DNA of 7,941 bases from Candidatus Delongbacteria bacterium (GTDB lineage: Bacteria; UBA4055), in NCBI GenBank assembly GCA_003477045.1, contig DMTS01000225.1:1-7941 (forward strand), read 5' to 3'. Shown piece after piece: positions 1 to 6,790 of the stretch (positions within the stretch are counted from its first letter, which is position 1; each line of letters begins with the position of its first letter). Made by a program: the position numbers and the translations under genes. Under the pieces are notes generated by a model. The model was not told the DNA's origin. It saw nothing but the letters and a program-made list of their open reading frames with translations, and did not search any database.

Positions 1-105
1 GAATTATAAACCGATAATTTTACATTCTGGTCTTTCGGAATTGAAAATTTTATCGTCGTTACAGGATTGAACGGGTTCGGATAATTCTGAAAAAGAGCAA
101 ATTCT
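1..105. repeat. Exact 105-bp direct repeat, copy A (T9SS sorting-domain region)
   Basis: This stretch is identical base for base to 4440-4544 and encodes the NYPNPFNP part of the T9SS sorting domain in the downstream GLUG gene. Identity breaks at 106 (g here, a at 4545). The repeat runs off the left edge, so its full length is unknown. Confidence 0.95.
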
Positions 106-2360
106 GCGGGCTGCAAGTTATTATTTTCTTCAATCCCAGTTGTACTCATCCAAGCAAGGAACGGATAACCGTTATTTGTTACACCGTCCATAGCCCAAAT
201 ATCTTCAAAGTTCCACCCGGCATCAGTATAAGTCGAGAGAGTTTTCATTTGTGCGGAAGTTAAGCCAGTGCCTGTTGCGCTGGAATCCAATCCGGAAGTT
301 TCAACATCCCAGAAGCAGTTTTCAGAGCTGTTTTTATATTCTAAAAACCCTACCAGGCCTCCGCTTTGTCTGCCGGATACAGCACCATAACAAAAAGAAT
401 TCCTTATAATAGATCCTGCACCGTTAAACCCAACTAAACCACCTGAGCCCGCATCGTCAACATTCGAGGCTGAGAAGCAGTTATTGATTTCAGATATATT
501 CCATCCTACAAGTCCGCCTGTCATATTGTTCTCGACATCATCGCCTGTAACATTTCCTCTGCTGTAGCTTTGTGAGACCACACCTCTATTGTAACCAACT
601 AATCCTCCGATAATACTTCCTTTTACATTAACTCCGCTTCGGCATGTTTCAAGATATGAAGAATTTTCACCGATCAGCCCGCCTGCATAATATTTTCCTT
701 CAATATTGCCTGTACTATAGCAATTATAAACATTGCTGTTTGCGCAAAATCCTGCAAGAGCACCAACATTACCAAGGCCATTAATATCAGCTAGGGTTAT
801 ATAGATGTTTTTTAAATCAGCCTCATTTACGATCCCGAACAAGCCCTGATAACTTTCATCAGTATTATTGATATATAAATTTTCGATAACATAACCCTGT
901 CCGTCATAAACGCCGGTGAACTGGTTCAGATCATCACCTATTGATTTCCATCCTGTTCCCCCGTTCCAATACTTTGTATCGTAAGCATTTATGTTCCCCG
1001 TCTGCCAGAAATATTTATCCCAGGAAGACCTGTTATCAGACATCCATTTCAAATTACTCAGAGATTCAATTACATAAGGTTCCAGTTCAGTACCTGTACC
1101 GGATGGAGCTACTGCAGGATATGAGTCAGTGGTAAAGACCAATTCGTTACCGTAGCTCAAACCGGCTGAATTGTAGGCATAGCTTCTGATGTAATAAACC
1201 GTACCCGAGTAAATGTCAGTCATTTCAGATATGAAATTTCCGATCACGGTAACCGGTCCGTCTTCTGTTTTACTGTCTGTTATAGTAGGTACACCTGTCA
1301 GATTCCAGCATATCCCATGCTCGTAAATGTCCGAATCACCAGTGCTTACTACTTGAACTATCACCTCAGCTGTACTTAAGCTGGTACTATGAGCATCATA
1401 AGTAGCAATAATGGGTAATGGAGGAAATGTTTGTCCTTTTAAAAAGGGATATCCGTAATTATTAATATTATTGATCGCCCAGACTGTATCAAAATCCCAT
1501 CCCTCATTCAGAAATGTATTAATATCTCTCATTTCGTCAGTAGTTTTACCTTCTCCTCCAGCGCTTGTTGAAACACCTGAAGTTTCTATATCCCAGAAAC
1601 TATTGTTAATAACACCAGTACCATATCCGATAAGACCCCCGGGAGAATCTGCTAAAATTTTACCGGCACTATAACAGTTAGAGATATCACTGTCATAAAC
1701 ATTTCCGATAAGTCCGCCTTTTTTACTTTCATAAAAGGAAAAATTATAAATATATTTTAAACTACATGTAGAATAACAATTTTCGATCGTACTGGATACG
1801 GTTCTGCCGATCAAACCGCCACTGTAAGAATTCTCAAAATTTGAATCGATTATTATGCCTGTACTAGAGCAATTCCTAATTTCGCTATCTATGCATGAAC
1901 CGGACAAAGCTCCAACATTTTTATCCGAATCAGAATAACCACTAGTTATATTCACTGAAGTAAGATTAATATTCAATAATACAGCACCGGAAACTGAACC
2001 AAATAAACCAAAATGATCACGCCATGAAATATCATTGTCGCAGTTTAAAAATAAACTGTCAATATAATGTAACTGACCATTAAATGAACCTGTAAAATAC
2101 TTATAGTTATGTATGCCTATCGGTTCCCATCCTTTACCGCTAAACCAATCTATCGTTTCCGCCGCATTAATATCTGCGGTTTGGATATAATGTTTATCCC
2201 AGTTCTCGGGATTAGCTACGATCCAATAAAGGTTTTCAAGATTAGCTATATGATATGGATTGCCAGTTGTACCATCCCCTGCAGAAGGTGGAATTACTTC
2301 CTGGGTATATATTTGAAAAATAATGCCCAATGTAAATATAGTTAAAAATATGTTTTTCAT
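1..2360 (-). CDS. GLUG-repeat / Fn3 protein with T9SS C-terminal sorting domain (3' end cut by window)
   Basis: The reading frame is open from ATG at 2360 to the window edge (786 codons plus 2 bases). The start has AAAGGAG six bases upstream and is followed by a signal peptide (MKNIFLTIFTLGIIF, roughly residues 1-20). Domains in order: a GLUG-repeat block at about 22-312, with repeated N-C-Y-S-T-G and G-G-L-I-G motifs and closing with a FWDIETSG module near 253; an Fn3-like domain at about 315-411 (GICW, TITDSKT, VYYIRSYAYNSAGLSYGNE), typical of Bacteroidota-type surface proteins; a second GLUG block at about 413-745 ending in CFWDVETSG and NNGYPFLAW; and a T9SS type-A sorting domain from about 750, with NYPNPFNP at 759-766. 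By comparison with the upstream paralogue about 52 residues are missing, giving a full length near 838. GLUG repeats are thought to form a beta-helix. The likely role is a secreted or surface-anchored adhesin or structural protein; its ligand is unknown. It is the last visible gene of the operon. Confidence 0.9.
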   Translation of the reverse strand, partial: MKNIFLTIFTLGIIFQIYTQEVIPPSAGDGTTGNPYHIANLENLYWIVANPENWDKHYIQTADINAAETIDWFSGKGWEPIGIHNYKYFTGSFNGQLHYIDSLFLNCDNDISWRDHFGLFGSVSGAVLLNINLTSVNITSGYSDSDKNVGALSGSCIDSEIRNCSSTGIIIDSNFENSYSGGLIGRTVSSTIENCYSTCSLKYIYNFSFYESKKGGLIGNVYDSDISNCYSAGKILADSPGGLIGYGTGVINNSFWDIETSGVSTSAGGEGKTTDEMRDINTFLNEGWDFDTVWAINNINNYGYPFLKGQTFPPLPIIATYDAHSTSLSTAEVIVQVVSTGDSDIYEHGICWNLTGVPTITDSKTEDGPVTVIGNFISEMTDIYSGTVYYIRSYAYNSAGLSYGNELVFTTDSYPAVAPSGTGTELEPYVIESLSNLKWMSDNRSSWDKYFWQTGNINAYDTKYWNGGTGWKSIGDDLNQFTGVYDGQGYVIENLYINNTDESYQGLFGIVNEADLKNIYITLADINGLGNVGALAGFCANSNVYNCYSTGNIEGKYYAGGLIGENSSYLETCRSGVNVKGSIIGGLVGYNRGVVSQSYSRGNVTGDDVENNMTGGLVGWNISEINNCFSASNVDDAGSGGLVGFNGAGSIIRNSFCYGAVSGRQSGGLVGFLEYKNSSENCFWDVETSGLDSSATGTGLTSAQMKTLSTYTDAGWNFEDIWAMDGVTNNGYPFLAWMSTTGIEENNNLQPAEFALFQNYPNPFNPVTTIKFSIPKDQNVKLSVYN
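199..254. repeat. Exact 56-bp direct repeat, copy A (module preceding the sorting domain)
   Basis: Identical to 4638-4693. It encodes the end of the GLUG-associated module (around AQMKTLSTYTDAGWNFEDI). A further 35-bp exact match lies between the two repeats (142-176 equals 4581-4615, encoding NNGYPFLAWMST). The two GLUG genes thus share almost identical 3' ends in blocks broken by short divergent stretches. Confidence 0.93.
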
Positions 2361-2387
2361 GATGATCTCCTTTAACTTACGATTTTA

Positions 2388-3830
2388 TCAAGGCAGTTTT
2401 ACAATTCTGAAACCGCCGGACTGCATGCCTGAACTGGTTATATTTCTAAAACAGCTTCTGAGAGTTGTTTTGTCGTGTGAATGATACCAGCTGCCTCCTC
2501 TTAAGATACGAGCATTATATGTAAACGGCGAAGGTTCAGGTGAACCGGTCGGGTCAGTAACACTGTCAGCAGAATAAACATCGGCCTTATCCCAGCAATG
2601 TTCCCACACATTCCCTGCCATATCACACATTCCAAGTTTACTATTACCTAAAGGGTAACTGCCTACAGGTGTAGTGAAACCCGCATTATCTCCAAAATTA
2701 GCCAGTTCCGCTGACGGGAGATCATTTCCCCACGGATATATCCGGTTATCGCCATACCTTGCAGCATATTCCCATTCTGCTTCGGTAGGTAAACGGTAAC
2801 CGTTCACATCTGTATTCAATACCGCCGACTCCCAATCTTCGTCATAACCTTCGGGTATTAGTCCCCATGCAGACGGGTCAGTTGATCCTTTTATACTATA
2901 GCAGGGTGCTAATCCTTCTGCGATACTCCTCGCGTTACAATATACCAGAGTTGAGTACCAGCTTATAAAATAAATCGGATAATCATCGCCTGTTCCGAAT
3001 TTTCCATATCCATAAGGATACTCTATATGAGCAGTATAACCGGACATGAGATCATTCCACTCTTTTTGAGTTACTTCATACTTGCCTATAAGGAATCCTC
3101 TGGAAATAGTGACTTGATGTGCAGGTTGTTCGTCGGTATTGTTATTGCTGCCCATTGTAAAAGTTCCGGACGGTACATAAATAAAACTCGTCGCCGTAGT
3201 TGAATTCTGAGATTCATTCGAGTATTCCGAAGTGTAAGTTTTGAAGTAAGCTTTTACTCTATAAGAATAGAATATACCGGGCGAACGATTTATATCCAGC
3301 CAGGTTACAATATTTTCAGGAGTTGTGAACACCTCTTTCCAGAGACTGTCCGTACTTTCTTTTCGATCAATGATCGTTCCCGCTTCATCAAATGTATCGT
3401 CAGTCCAGTTCAGTTGTATCGAAGATTCTCCCAGCACAATAGTTGTAAGACCTGACGGAGAAGCGATTTTGTTATTAAAAGAGATGACCTTTTCTTCTGA
3501 CAAATTGTTTTCATAGATCGTGAAGAGCCTGTAATAGAGGATCTGATCCAGTTCGACAGAGGTATCCGTCCAGTTCCTCATATCTCCATTTAATTCTGCA
3601 TAATTTTCTACCCAGTCTGATTCGTTTGTTTTCTTGTCCAGTCTGAAAGAACACTGAGAATTATCGGGAAATTTCCACTCCAGCTCTACACTGTTGGGTC
3701 CTGTACATTTCAAGGTCAGATTTTCAACTGCTTTGATGCTGTTATCCGCTTCGTAAATACTATCTTTAGAGCAAGCGTAAAGTATTAAGGCTAATACTCC
3801 TGATATTATCAAAAATGTATATTTTTTCAT
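2388..3830 (-). CDS. Lipoprotein with two Fn3-like domains and an FGE-like (SUMF1/FGE-sulfatase family) domain lacking the catalytic cysteines
   Basis: The protein has 480 residues from ATG at 3830. That start gives a textbook lipoprotein signal peptide (MKKYTFLIIS, then hydrophobic, lipobox LYAC with Cys20) and has AAAGGAG six bases upstream. The frame is open back to an ATG at 3950, but that would overlap the pilin-like gene and bury the signal peptide. Domains: Fn3-like at about 34-120 and 123-213, then an FGE-like fold at about 217-480, with FIYVPSGTFTMGS (216-228), GKYEVTQKEWND (249-260), YRLPTEAEWEYAAR (345-358), YPWGN (365-369), MAGNVWEHCWD (404-414), RILRGGSWYH (441-450) and GGFRIV (472-477). 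True FGEs convert a sulfatase Cys to formylglycine using two active-site Cys after the GGS motif. Here those positions appear to be His450 and Thr455; only the later Cys460 is kept. No sulfatase gene is in view. I infer a non-enzymatic binding or structural role at the envelope, or an undescribed activity. Confidence 0.9.
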   Translation of the reverse strand: MKKYTFLIISGVLALILYACSKDSIYEADNSIKAVENLTLKCTGPNSVELEWKFPDNSQCSFRLDKKTNESDWVENYAELNGDMRNWTDTSVELDQILYYRLFTIYENNLSEEKVISFNNKIASPSGLTTIVLGESSIQLNWTDDTFDEAGTIIDRKESTDSLWKEVFTTPENIVTWLDINRSPGIFYSYRVKAYFKTYTSEYSNESQNSTTATSFIYVPSGTFTMGSNNNTDEQPAHQVTISRGFLIGKYEVTQKEWNDLMSGYTAHIEYPYGYGKFGTGDDYPIYFISWYSTLVYCNARSIAEGLAPCYSIKGSTDPSAWGLIPEGYDEDWESAVLNTDVNGYRLPTEAEWEYAARYGDNRIYPWGNDLPSAELANFGDNAGFTTPVGSYPLGNSKLGMCDMAGNVWEHCWDKADVYSADSVTDPTGSPEPSPFTYNARILRGGSWYHSHDKTTLRSCFRNITSSGMQSGGFRIVKLP

Positions 3831-3836
3831 GATAAG

Positions 3837-3843
3837 CTCCTTT
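3837..3843 (-). promoter_or_regulatory. Ribosome-binding site deciding the lipoprotein start
   Basis: Perfect AAAGGAG on the minus strand, six bases before the ATG at 3830. It selects this start over the in-frame upstream ATGs (3950 and others). Matching AAAGGAG sites precede the other three operon genes at 2367-2373, 4272-4278 and 6797-6803, with spacers of 6, 8 and 6 bases. Confidence 0.85.
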
Positions 3844-3862
3844 ATGTATAACATTTTACTTA

Positions 3863-3881
3863 ATGAACTAAACAAGTTCAT
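3863..3881 (-). other. Intercistronic RNA hairpin between the pilin-like and lipoprotein genes
   Basis: Read on the minus strand, ATGAACT-TGTTT-AGTTCAT forms a perfect 7-bp stem with a 5-base loop, starting four bases after the pilin-like stop codon. It is AT-rich and has no following T-run, so it is not a convincing terminator. It could protect or mark a 3' end of the upstream message after processing, tuning expression between the two genes. The structure is visible in the sequence; the function is inferred. Confidence 0.4.
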
Positions 3882-3885
3882 AATA

Positions 3886-4263
3886 CTATCTCCAAGCAAC
3901 AGTTTGAGTATTGAAGTCAGTATCAGATACATAACCAGGAGAACCATCACCCTGTACCACTGCTACTTCTGCTCCAATAGATGCGACATAGCCTGAAGGT
4001 GCTAGCACATTAACATCATATAAACATGTAGGTGATATCTCGCTCTGAGCGTAATATGCTGATGCAGATTGAGCTATCATCGCAGCAAAGTTCAGTGCAA
4101 TTTTCTCTTTTGAATTTCTTTCGTATGAAATGTATGCAGGTATAGCTACAGACGCAATAACTGCAGTACAGATGGTAAAAACAAGTACTACAATTATTGA
4201 AAAGTTACGCTTTTCACTTGTTTTACCTTCTGCTTTTTCGATATGGCTTTTTTTAAATAACAT
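3886..4263 (-). CDS. Small pilin-like / type II pseudopilin-like membrane protein with non-canonical N-terminus
   Basis: The protein has 125 residues. ATG at 4263 has AAAGGAG eight bases upstream and starts 19 bases after the stop of the GLUG gene. A charged cytoplasmic leader (residues 1-20, many Lys and Glu) is followed by a single hydrophobic helix (about 21-44). The stretch VIASVAIPAYISYERNSKEK (35-54) then ALNFAAMIAQSASAYYAQ (56-73) closely recalls the helix of type IV pilins and pseudopilins (typically AxxAIPxYxxYxxRAK, then AL..A...Q.A..YYA). The canonical prepilin peptidase site (Gly at -1, Phe at +1, Glu at +5) is not present: the matching place reads R-N-F-S-I-I-V, with Asn for Gly and Val for Glu. 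The C-terminal part (75-125) is short, with one Cys (80) and no recognisable domain. It is probably anchored in the inner membrane with a small periplasmic domain. Assignment to the pilin superfamily is by pattern only. Confidence 0.75.
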   Translation of the reverse strand: MLFKKSHIEKAEGKTSEKRNFSIIVVLVFTICTAVIASVAIPAYISYERNSKEKIALNFAAMIAQSASAYYAQSEISPTCLYDVNVLAPSGYVASIGAEVAVVQGDGSPGYVSDTDFNTQTVAWR

Positions 4264-4282
4264 GATTTTTTCTCCTTTGCTA

Positions 4283-6790
4283 TTATTTTATCAGCAGCAT
4301 TTTATTAACAAGGCTCTTACCGTCAGTATCAAGCCTATAGAAATATATTCCGCTGTTCAATCTTTCAGCATTGAACTGAACCGAGTGACTTCCTTTTTCC
4401 AGCTTCTTATTTATAAGCTCGTCCACAAGCTGACCGTTAGAATTATAAACCGATAATTTTACATTCTGGTCTTTCGGAATTGAAAATTTTATCGTCGTTA
4501 CAGGATTGAACGGGTTCGGATAATTCTGAAAAAGAGCAAATTCTACGGGTTTCAAGATATCATCTTCATCAATCCCTGTAGTACTCATCCAAGCAAGGAA
4601 CGGATAACCGTTATTATGTACGCCATCCATATCCCAGATATCTTCAAAGTTCCACCCGGCATCAGTATAAGTCGAGAGAGTTTTCATTTGTGCTGTAGTA
4701 AGACCTGTTCCGTATCCCTCTTGTGCAGTAGTATCAGGTACGCATGAAGTATCAATATCCCAGAAACAATTGTTCATCAGGTTCGCACCAACCATTGACT
4801 CTCCAATCAGACTTCCAACATAAGAAGTTCCAGTCACAATACCTGTAGAATAGCAGAAAAAACTTTTTGTATCATGGCATTTCCCTATAAGACCGCCTAC
4901 TTTTTCTGTTCCGGTTATATTTCCGATATTAAAGCAATTGTAAATATCAGCAGTGGCTGCTCCGGATTGGTATCCGACTAAACCGCCCACTATTGCAGTA
5001 CCAGTTATATTTCCAGTATTGTAACACTGATTAAGACTAACCAGATTATCTGATCCGATTATTCCGCCGACATTGTTTTCTCCTGTCACTGAAGCAGAAT
5101 TGTGACATTTATATAAGGTTGTACCTACGCCTTCTCCAATTAATCCACCTGTGCACCATGAACCAGATACTGATCCGGTAACATAGCAGTTTTCAATTGT
5201 ATCAATATATGTTAGTCCTGTCAAGCCACCGGCATCAATTCCAGTAATATCAACATTTGTTAACCGCATGTTCTTTAATATGGCATTTTGCGTATTACCG
5301 AACAGTCCGACAGTGGTGTTGGAATATGATAAACTGGTAGTAATTTCATTAATGTATATATTGTCGATAATATAATTTTGTCCGTTATAAGAACCGCTAA
5401 AGTATCCCAAAGCTTCCACTTCACTTAATCCGCCTATAGGTTTCCATCCTTTTGGCTCATCAGGTGTTTCAGGGTCATTGTCATGATCTCCGACGAACCA
5501 GTTTCTGGTTTCGGCGGCATTGATATCCGCAGTCTGGATGTAATGACTGTGAAAATTCAGTGTATCCGCCGTAATCCAGTAAAGATTTTCGAGTGTTGCG
5601 ATCTGATATGGATCTTCCGATGTTCCGCTGCCTAGTGCAGGGGCGATCGCTACTGGTTGATACATCCATCTTAGATAAGGGTATCCGTTGTTATGTATGC
5701 CATCCATATTCCAAATATCTTCAGTTCCGTTGGCTGTTTCACCGACAAAGTCCCAGCCAGCATCGGTGTAAGTCGAGATATTTTTCATCTGTGCTGTTGT
5801 AAGTCCTGTTCCTGCATAGCTCGTTGATACTCCAGAAGCTTCAGTATCCCAGAAGCAGTTAACTACATTTCCGTAACCGCTACCTTCAAATCCTCCGCTT
5901 AAATCGCTATAAATTCTTCCAAAGCTAAAGGAATCCTCTATATTTCCTCCTTCTTGATGCCCCACAAAACCACCACCATATGCGCCAGATTCTCCGTAGA
6001 TATCTGATAATGAATAGGAATTTGTAATATTTCCTTCTGAAGTACCTACCAACCCTCCTGTACCACCAAAAGATCCCTCACCTAATAGAGATACACTTCC
6101 TGAAGTACTAGAAGAAGATATGATTCCTCCAGATAAATGACCTACAAGTCCACCTGTATAATTTGCACCCGATACATTAACATTGCTATAACACTTTTCA
6201 ATATTTCCACTTCCTTCACCAAAGAGTCCGCCTACAGCCCAATAACCACTAATATTTCCTGAGGTGTAACAACTAGTTATGGTTCCACTAAAAGTTCCAG
6301 CTAAAATACCAACATTGGAGCAACCAATAATTGTAGAATTAACCACACCTAGATTCTTGATCTCTGTATTTTGAGTCCAGCCAAAGAGTCCTGTCATTGA
6401 TTCGTCATCGAAAGATTTCGGAATCCGACTTATGTATAAACTATCTATTATATGACCTTGCCCATCATATGTACCATCGAAAATCCCGGCAAAATATTCA
6501 TCTGATAAATTTCCGATCGGTTTCCATCCCATTGGTTCATCAGGTGTTTCCGGATCATCATCATGATCTCCGACGAACCAGTTTTTGGTTTCAGCGGCAT
6601 TGATATCCGCAGTCTGAATGTAGTGACTGTGAAAATTCAGCGTGTCAGCAGTGATCCAGTAAAGATTCTCGAGATTTGCGATCTGATAAGGATCGCTTTC
6701 AGTTCCGGTTCCAAGTGACGGCGGGATGGCGATTTGTGCGTTGATCAGTACGGCCAGCCCGATCAGAAGGATTACAATTTGTTTCCTCAT
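4283..6790 (-). CDS. GLUG-repeat surface protein with internal duplication and T9SS C-terminal sorting domain
   Basis: Complete gene, 835 residues, first of the operon. ATG at 6790 is preceded by AAAGGAG (six-base spacer) and followed by a signal peptide (MRKQIVILLIGLAVLINAQ, cleavage near 19-20). Two homologous halves follow: residues 22-377 and 381-736. Each opens with DPYQIA.LENLYWITADTL and NWFVGDHD, continues with GLUG-type repeats (for example CYTSGNISG 174-182, GGLVGH 213-218, CYNTGNITG 589-597, GGLIGK 632-637), and closes with CFWD (312-315, 675-678), GTGLTTAQMK and NNGYP. The C-terminus (about 748-835) is a T9SS type-A sorting domain with NYPNPFNP at 756-763, VYNSNGQLV at 781-789 and GIYFYRL at 814-820. 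GLUG repeats (Pfam family 'GLUG motif') occur in large bacterial surface proteins and are expected to fold as a beta-helix. Export through Sec and then T9SS to the surface follows from the signal and sorting domains. No catalytic motif is seen; the ligand is unknown. Confidence 0.93.
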   Translation of the reverse strand: MRKQIVILLIGLAVLINAQIAIPPSLGTGTESDPYQIANLENLYWITADTLNFHSHYIQTADINAAETKNWFVGDHDDDPETPDEPMGWKPIGNLSDEYFAGIFDGTYDGQGHIIDSLYISRIPKSFDDESMTGLFGWTQNTEIKNLGVVNSTIIGCSNVGILAGTFSGTITSCYTSGNISGYWAVGGLFGEGSGNIEKCYSNVNVSGANYTGGLVGHLSGGIISSSSTSGSVSLLGEGSFGGTGGLVGTSEGNITNSYSLSDIYGESGAYGGGFVGHQEGGNIEDSFSFGRIYSDLSGGFEGSGYGNVVNCFWDTEASGVSTSYAGTGLTTAQMKNISTYTDAGWDFVGETANGTEDIWNMDGIHNNGYPYLRWMYQPVAIAPALGSGTSEDPYQIATLENLYWITADTLNFHSHYIQTADINAAETRNWFVGDHDNDPETPDEPKGWKPIGGLSEVEALGYFSGSYNGQNYIIDNIYINEITTSLSYSNTTVGLFGNTQNAILKNMRLTNVDITGIDAGGLTGLTYIDTIENCYVTGSVSGSWCTGGLIGEGVGTTLYKCHNSASVTGENNVGGIIGSDNLVSLNQCYNTGNITGTAIVGGLVGYQSGAATADIYNCFNIGNITGTEKVGGLIGKCHDTKSFFCYSTGIVTGTSYVGSLIGESMVGANLMNNCFWDIDTSCVPDTTAQEGYGTGLTTAQMKTLSTYTDAGWNFEDIWDMDGVHNNGYPFLAWMSTTGIDEDDILKPVEFALFQNYPNPFNPVTTIKFSIPKDQNVKLSVYNSNGQLVDELINKKLEKGSHSVQFNAERLNSGIYFYRLDTDGKSLVNKMLLIK
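4440..4544. repeat. Exact 105-bp direct repeat, copy B
   Basis: Identical to 1-105. It lies inside the complete GLUG gene and encodes residues around its NYPNPFNP motif. With the 56-bp (4638-4693) and 35-bp (4581-4615) exact matches, it shows that the 3' ends of the two GLUG genes are recently related or kept alike by recombination. Confidence 0.95.
4638..4693. repeat. Exact 56-bp direct repeat, copy B
   Basis: Identical to 199-254. It lies in the module just before the sorting domain of the complete GLUG gene. Confidence 0.93.
5461..5614. repeat. Intragenic duplication, second copy (start of second GLUG half)
   Basis: Aligns without gaps to 6541-6694 at an offset of exactly 1080 bases (360 codons). 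By hand I count about 17 differences over roughly 150 bases. It encodes the N-terminal cap of the second half (HSHYIQTADINAAET, NWFVGDHD, ETPDEP). Confidence 0.9.
6541..6694. repeat. Intragenic duplication, first copy (start of first GLUG half)
   Basis: Partner of 5461-5614, roughly 89 percent identical by hand count. Most changes are at synonymous positions; the few replacements are mild (such as Lys to Arg and Asp to Asn), so the protein sequence of this cap is being conserved. Confidence 0.9.

Larger units (their letters stand above)
1..6790 (-). other. Probable four-gene operon for cell-surface proteins
   Basis: Four minus-strand genes follow one another with gaps of 19, 55 and 27 bases: GLUG-repeat protein, pilin-like protein, Fn3/FGE-like lipoprotein, and a second GLUG-repeat protein. 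No intrinsic terminator (GC-rich hairpin plus T-run) is visible between them, and each start is preceded by the same AAAGGAG ribosome-binding sequence. All products have N-terminal export or membrane-anchoring signals. Co-transcription from the intergenic region at 6791-7047 is inferred from spacing and orientation. The operon may continue past the left edge. Confidence 0.75.

Noticed and set aside
941..2345. Several short plus-strand open frames (64-78 residues) opposite the second GLUG gene
   Set aside because: They are antisense shadows of a long coding frame with signal peptide, repeats and sorting domain; none has a ribosome-binding site or recognisable protein.
2388..3180. Annotating the FGE-like domain as an active sulfatase-modifying enzyme
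   Set aside because: Both active-site cysteines appear to be replaced and no sulfatase gene is in the window.
3831..3950. Upstream extension of the lipoprotein frame to ATG at 3950 (520 residues)
   Set aside because: It would overlap the pilin-like gene, lacks a matching ribosome-binding site, and would bury the clear lipoprotein signal peptide that begins at 3830.
4130..6603. Plus-strand and out-of-frame short open frames opposite the pilin-like and first GLUG genes
   Set aside because: They are shadows created by repeat-rich coding DNA on the other strand.
5461..6694. Spaced repeats considered as a CRISPR array or mobile element ends
   Set aside because: The copies are long, few, diverged and in frame within one protein gene; no short regular repeats, transposase or terminal inverted repeats are seen.
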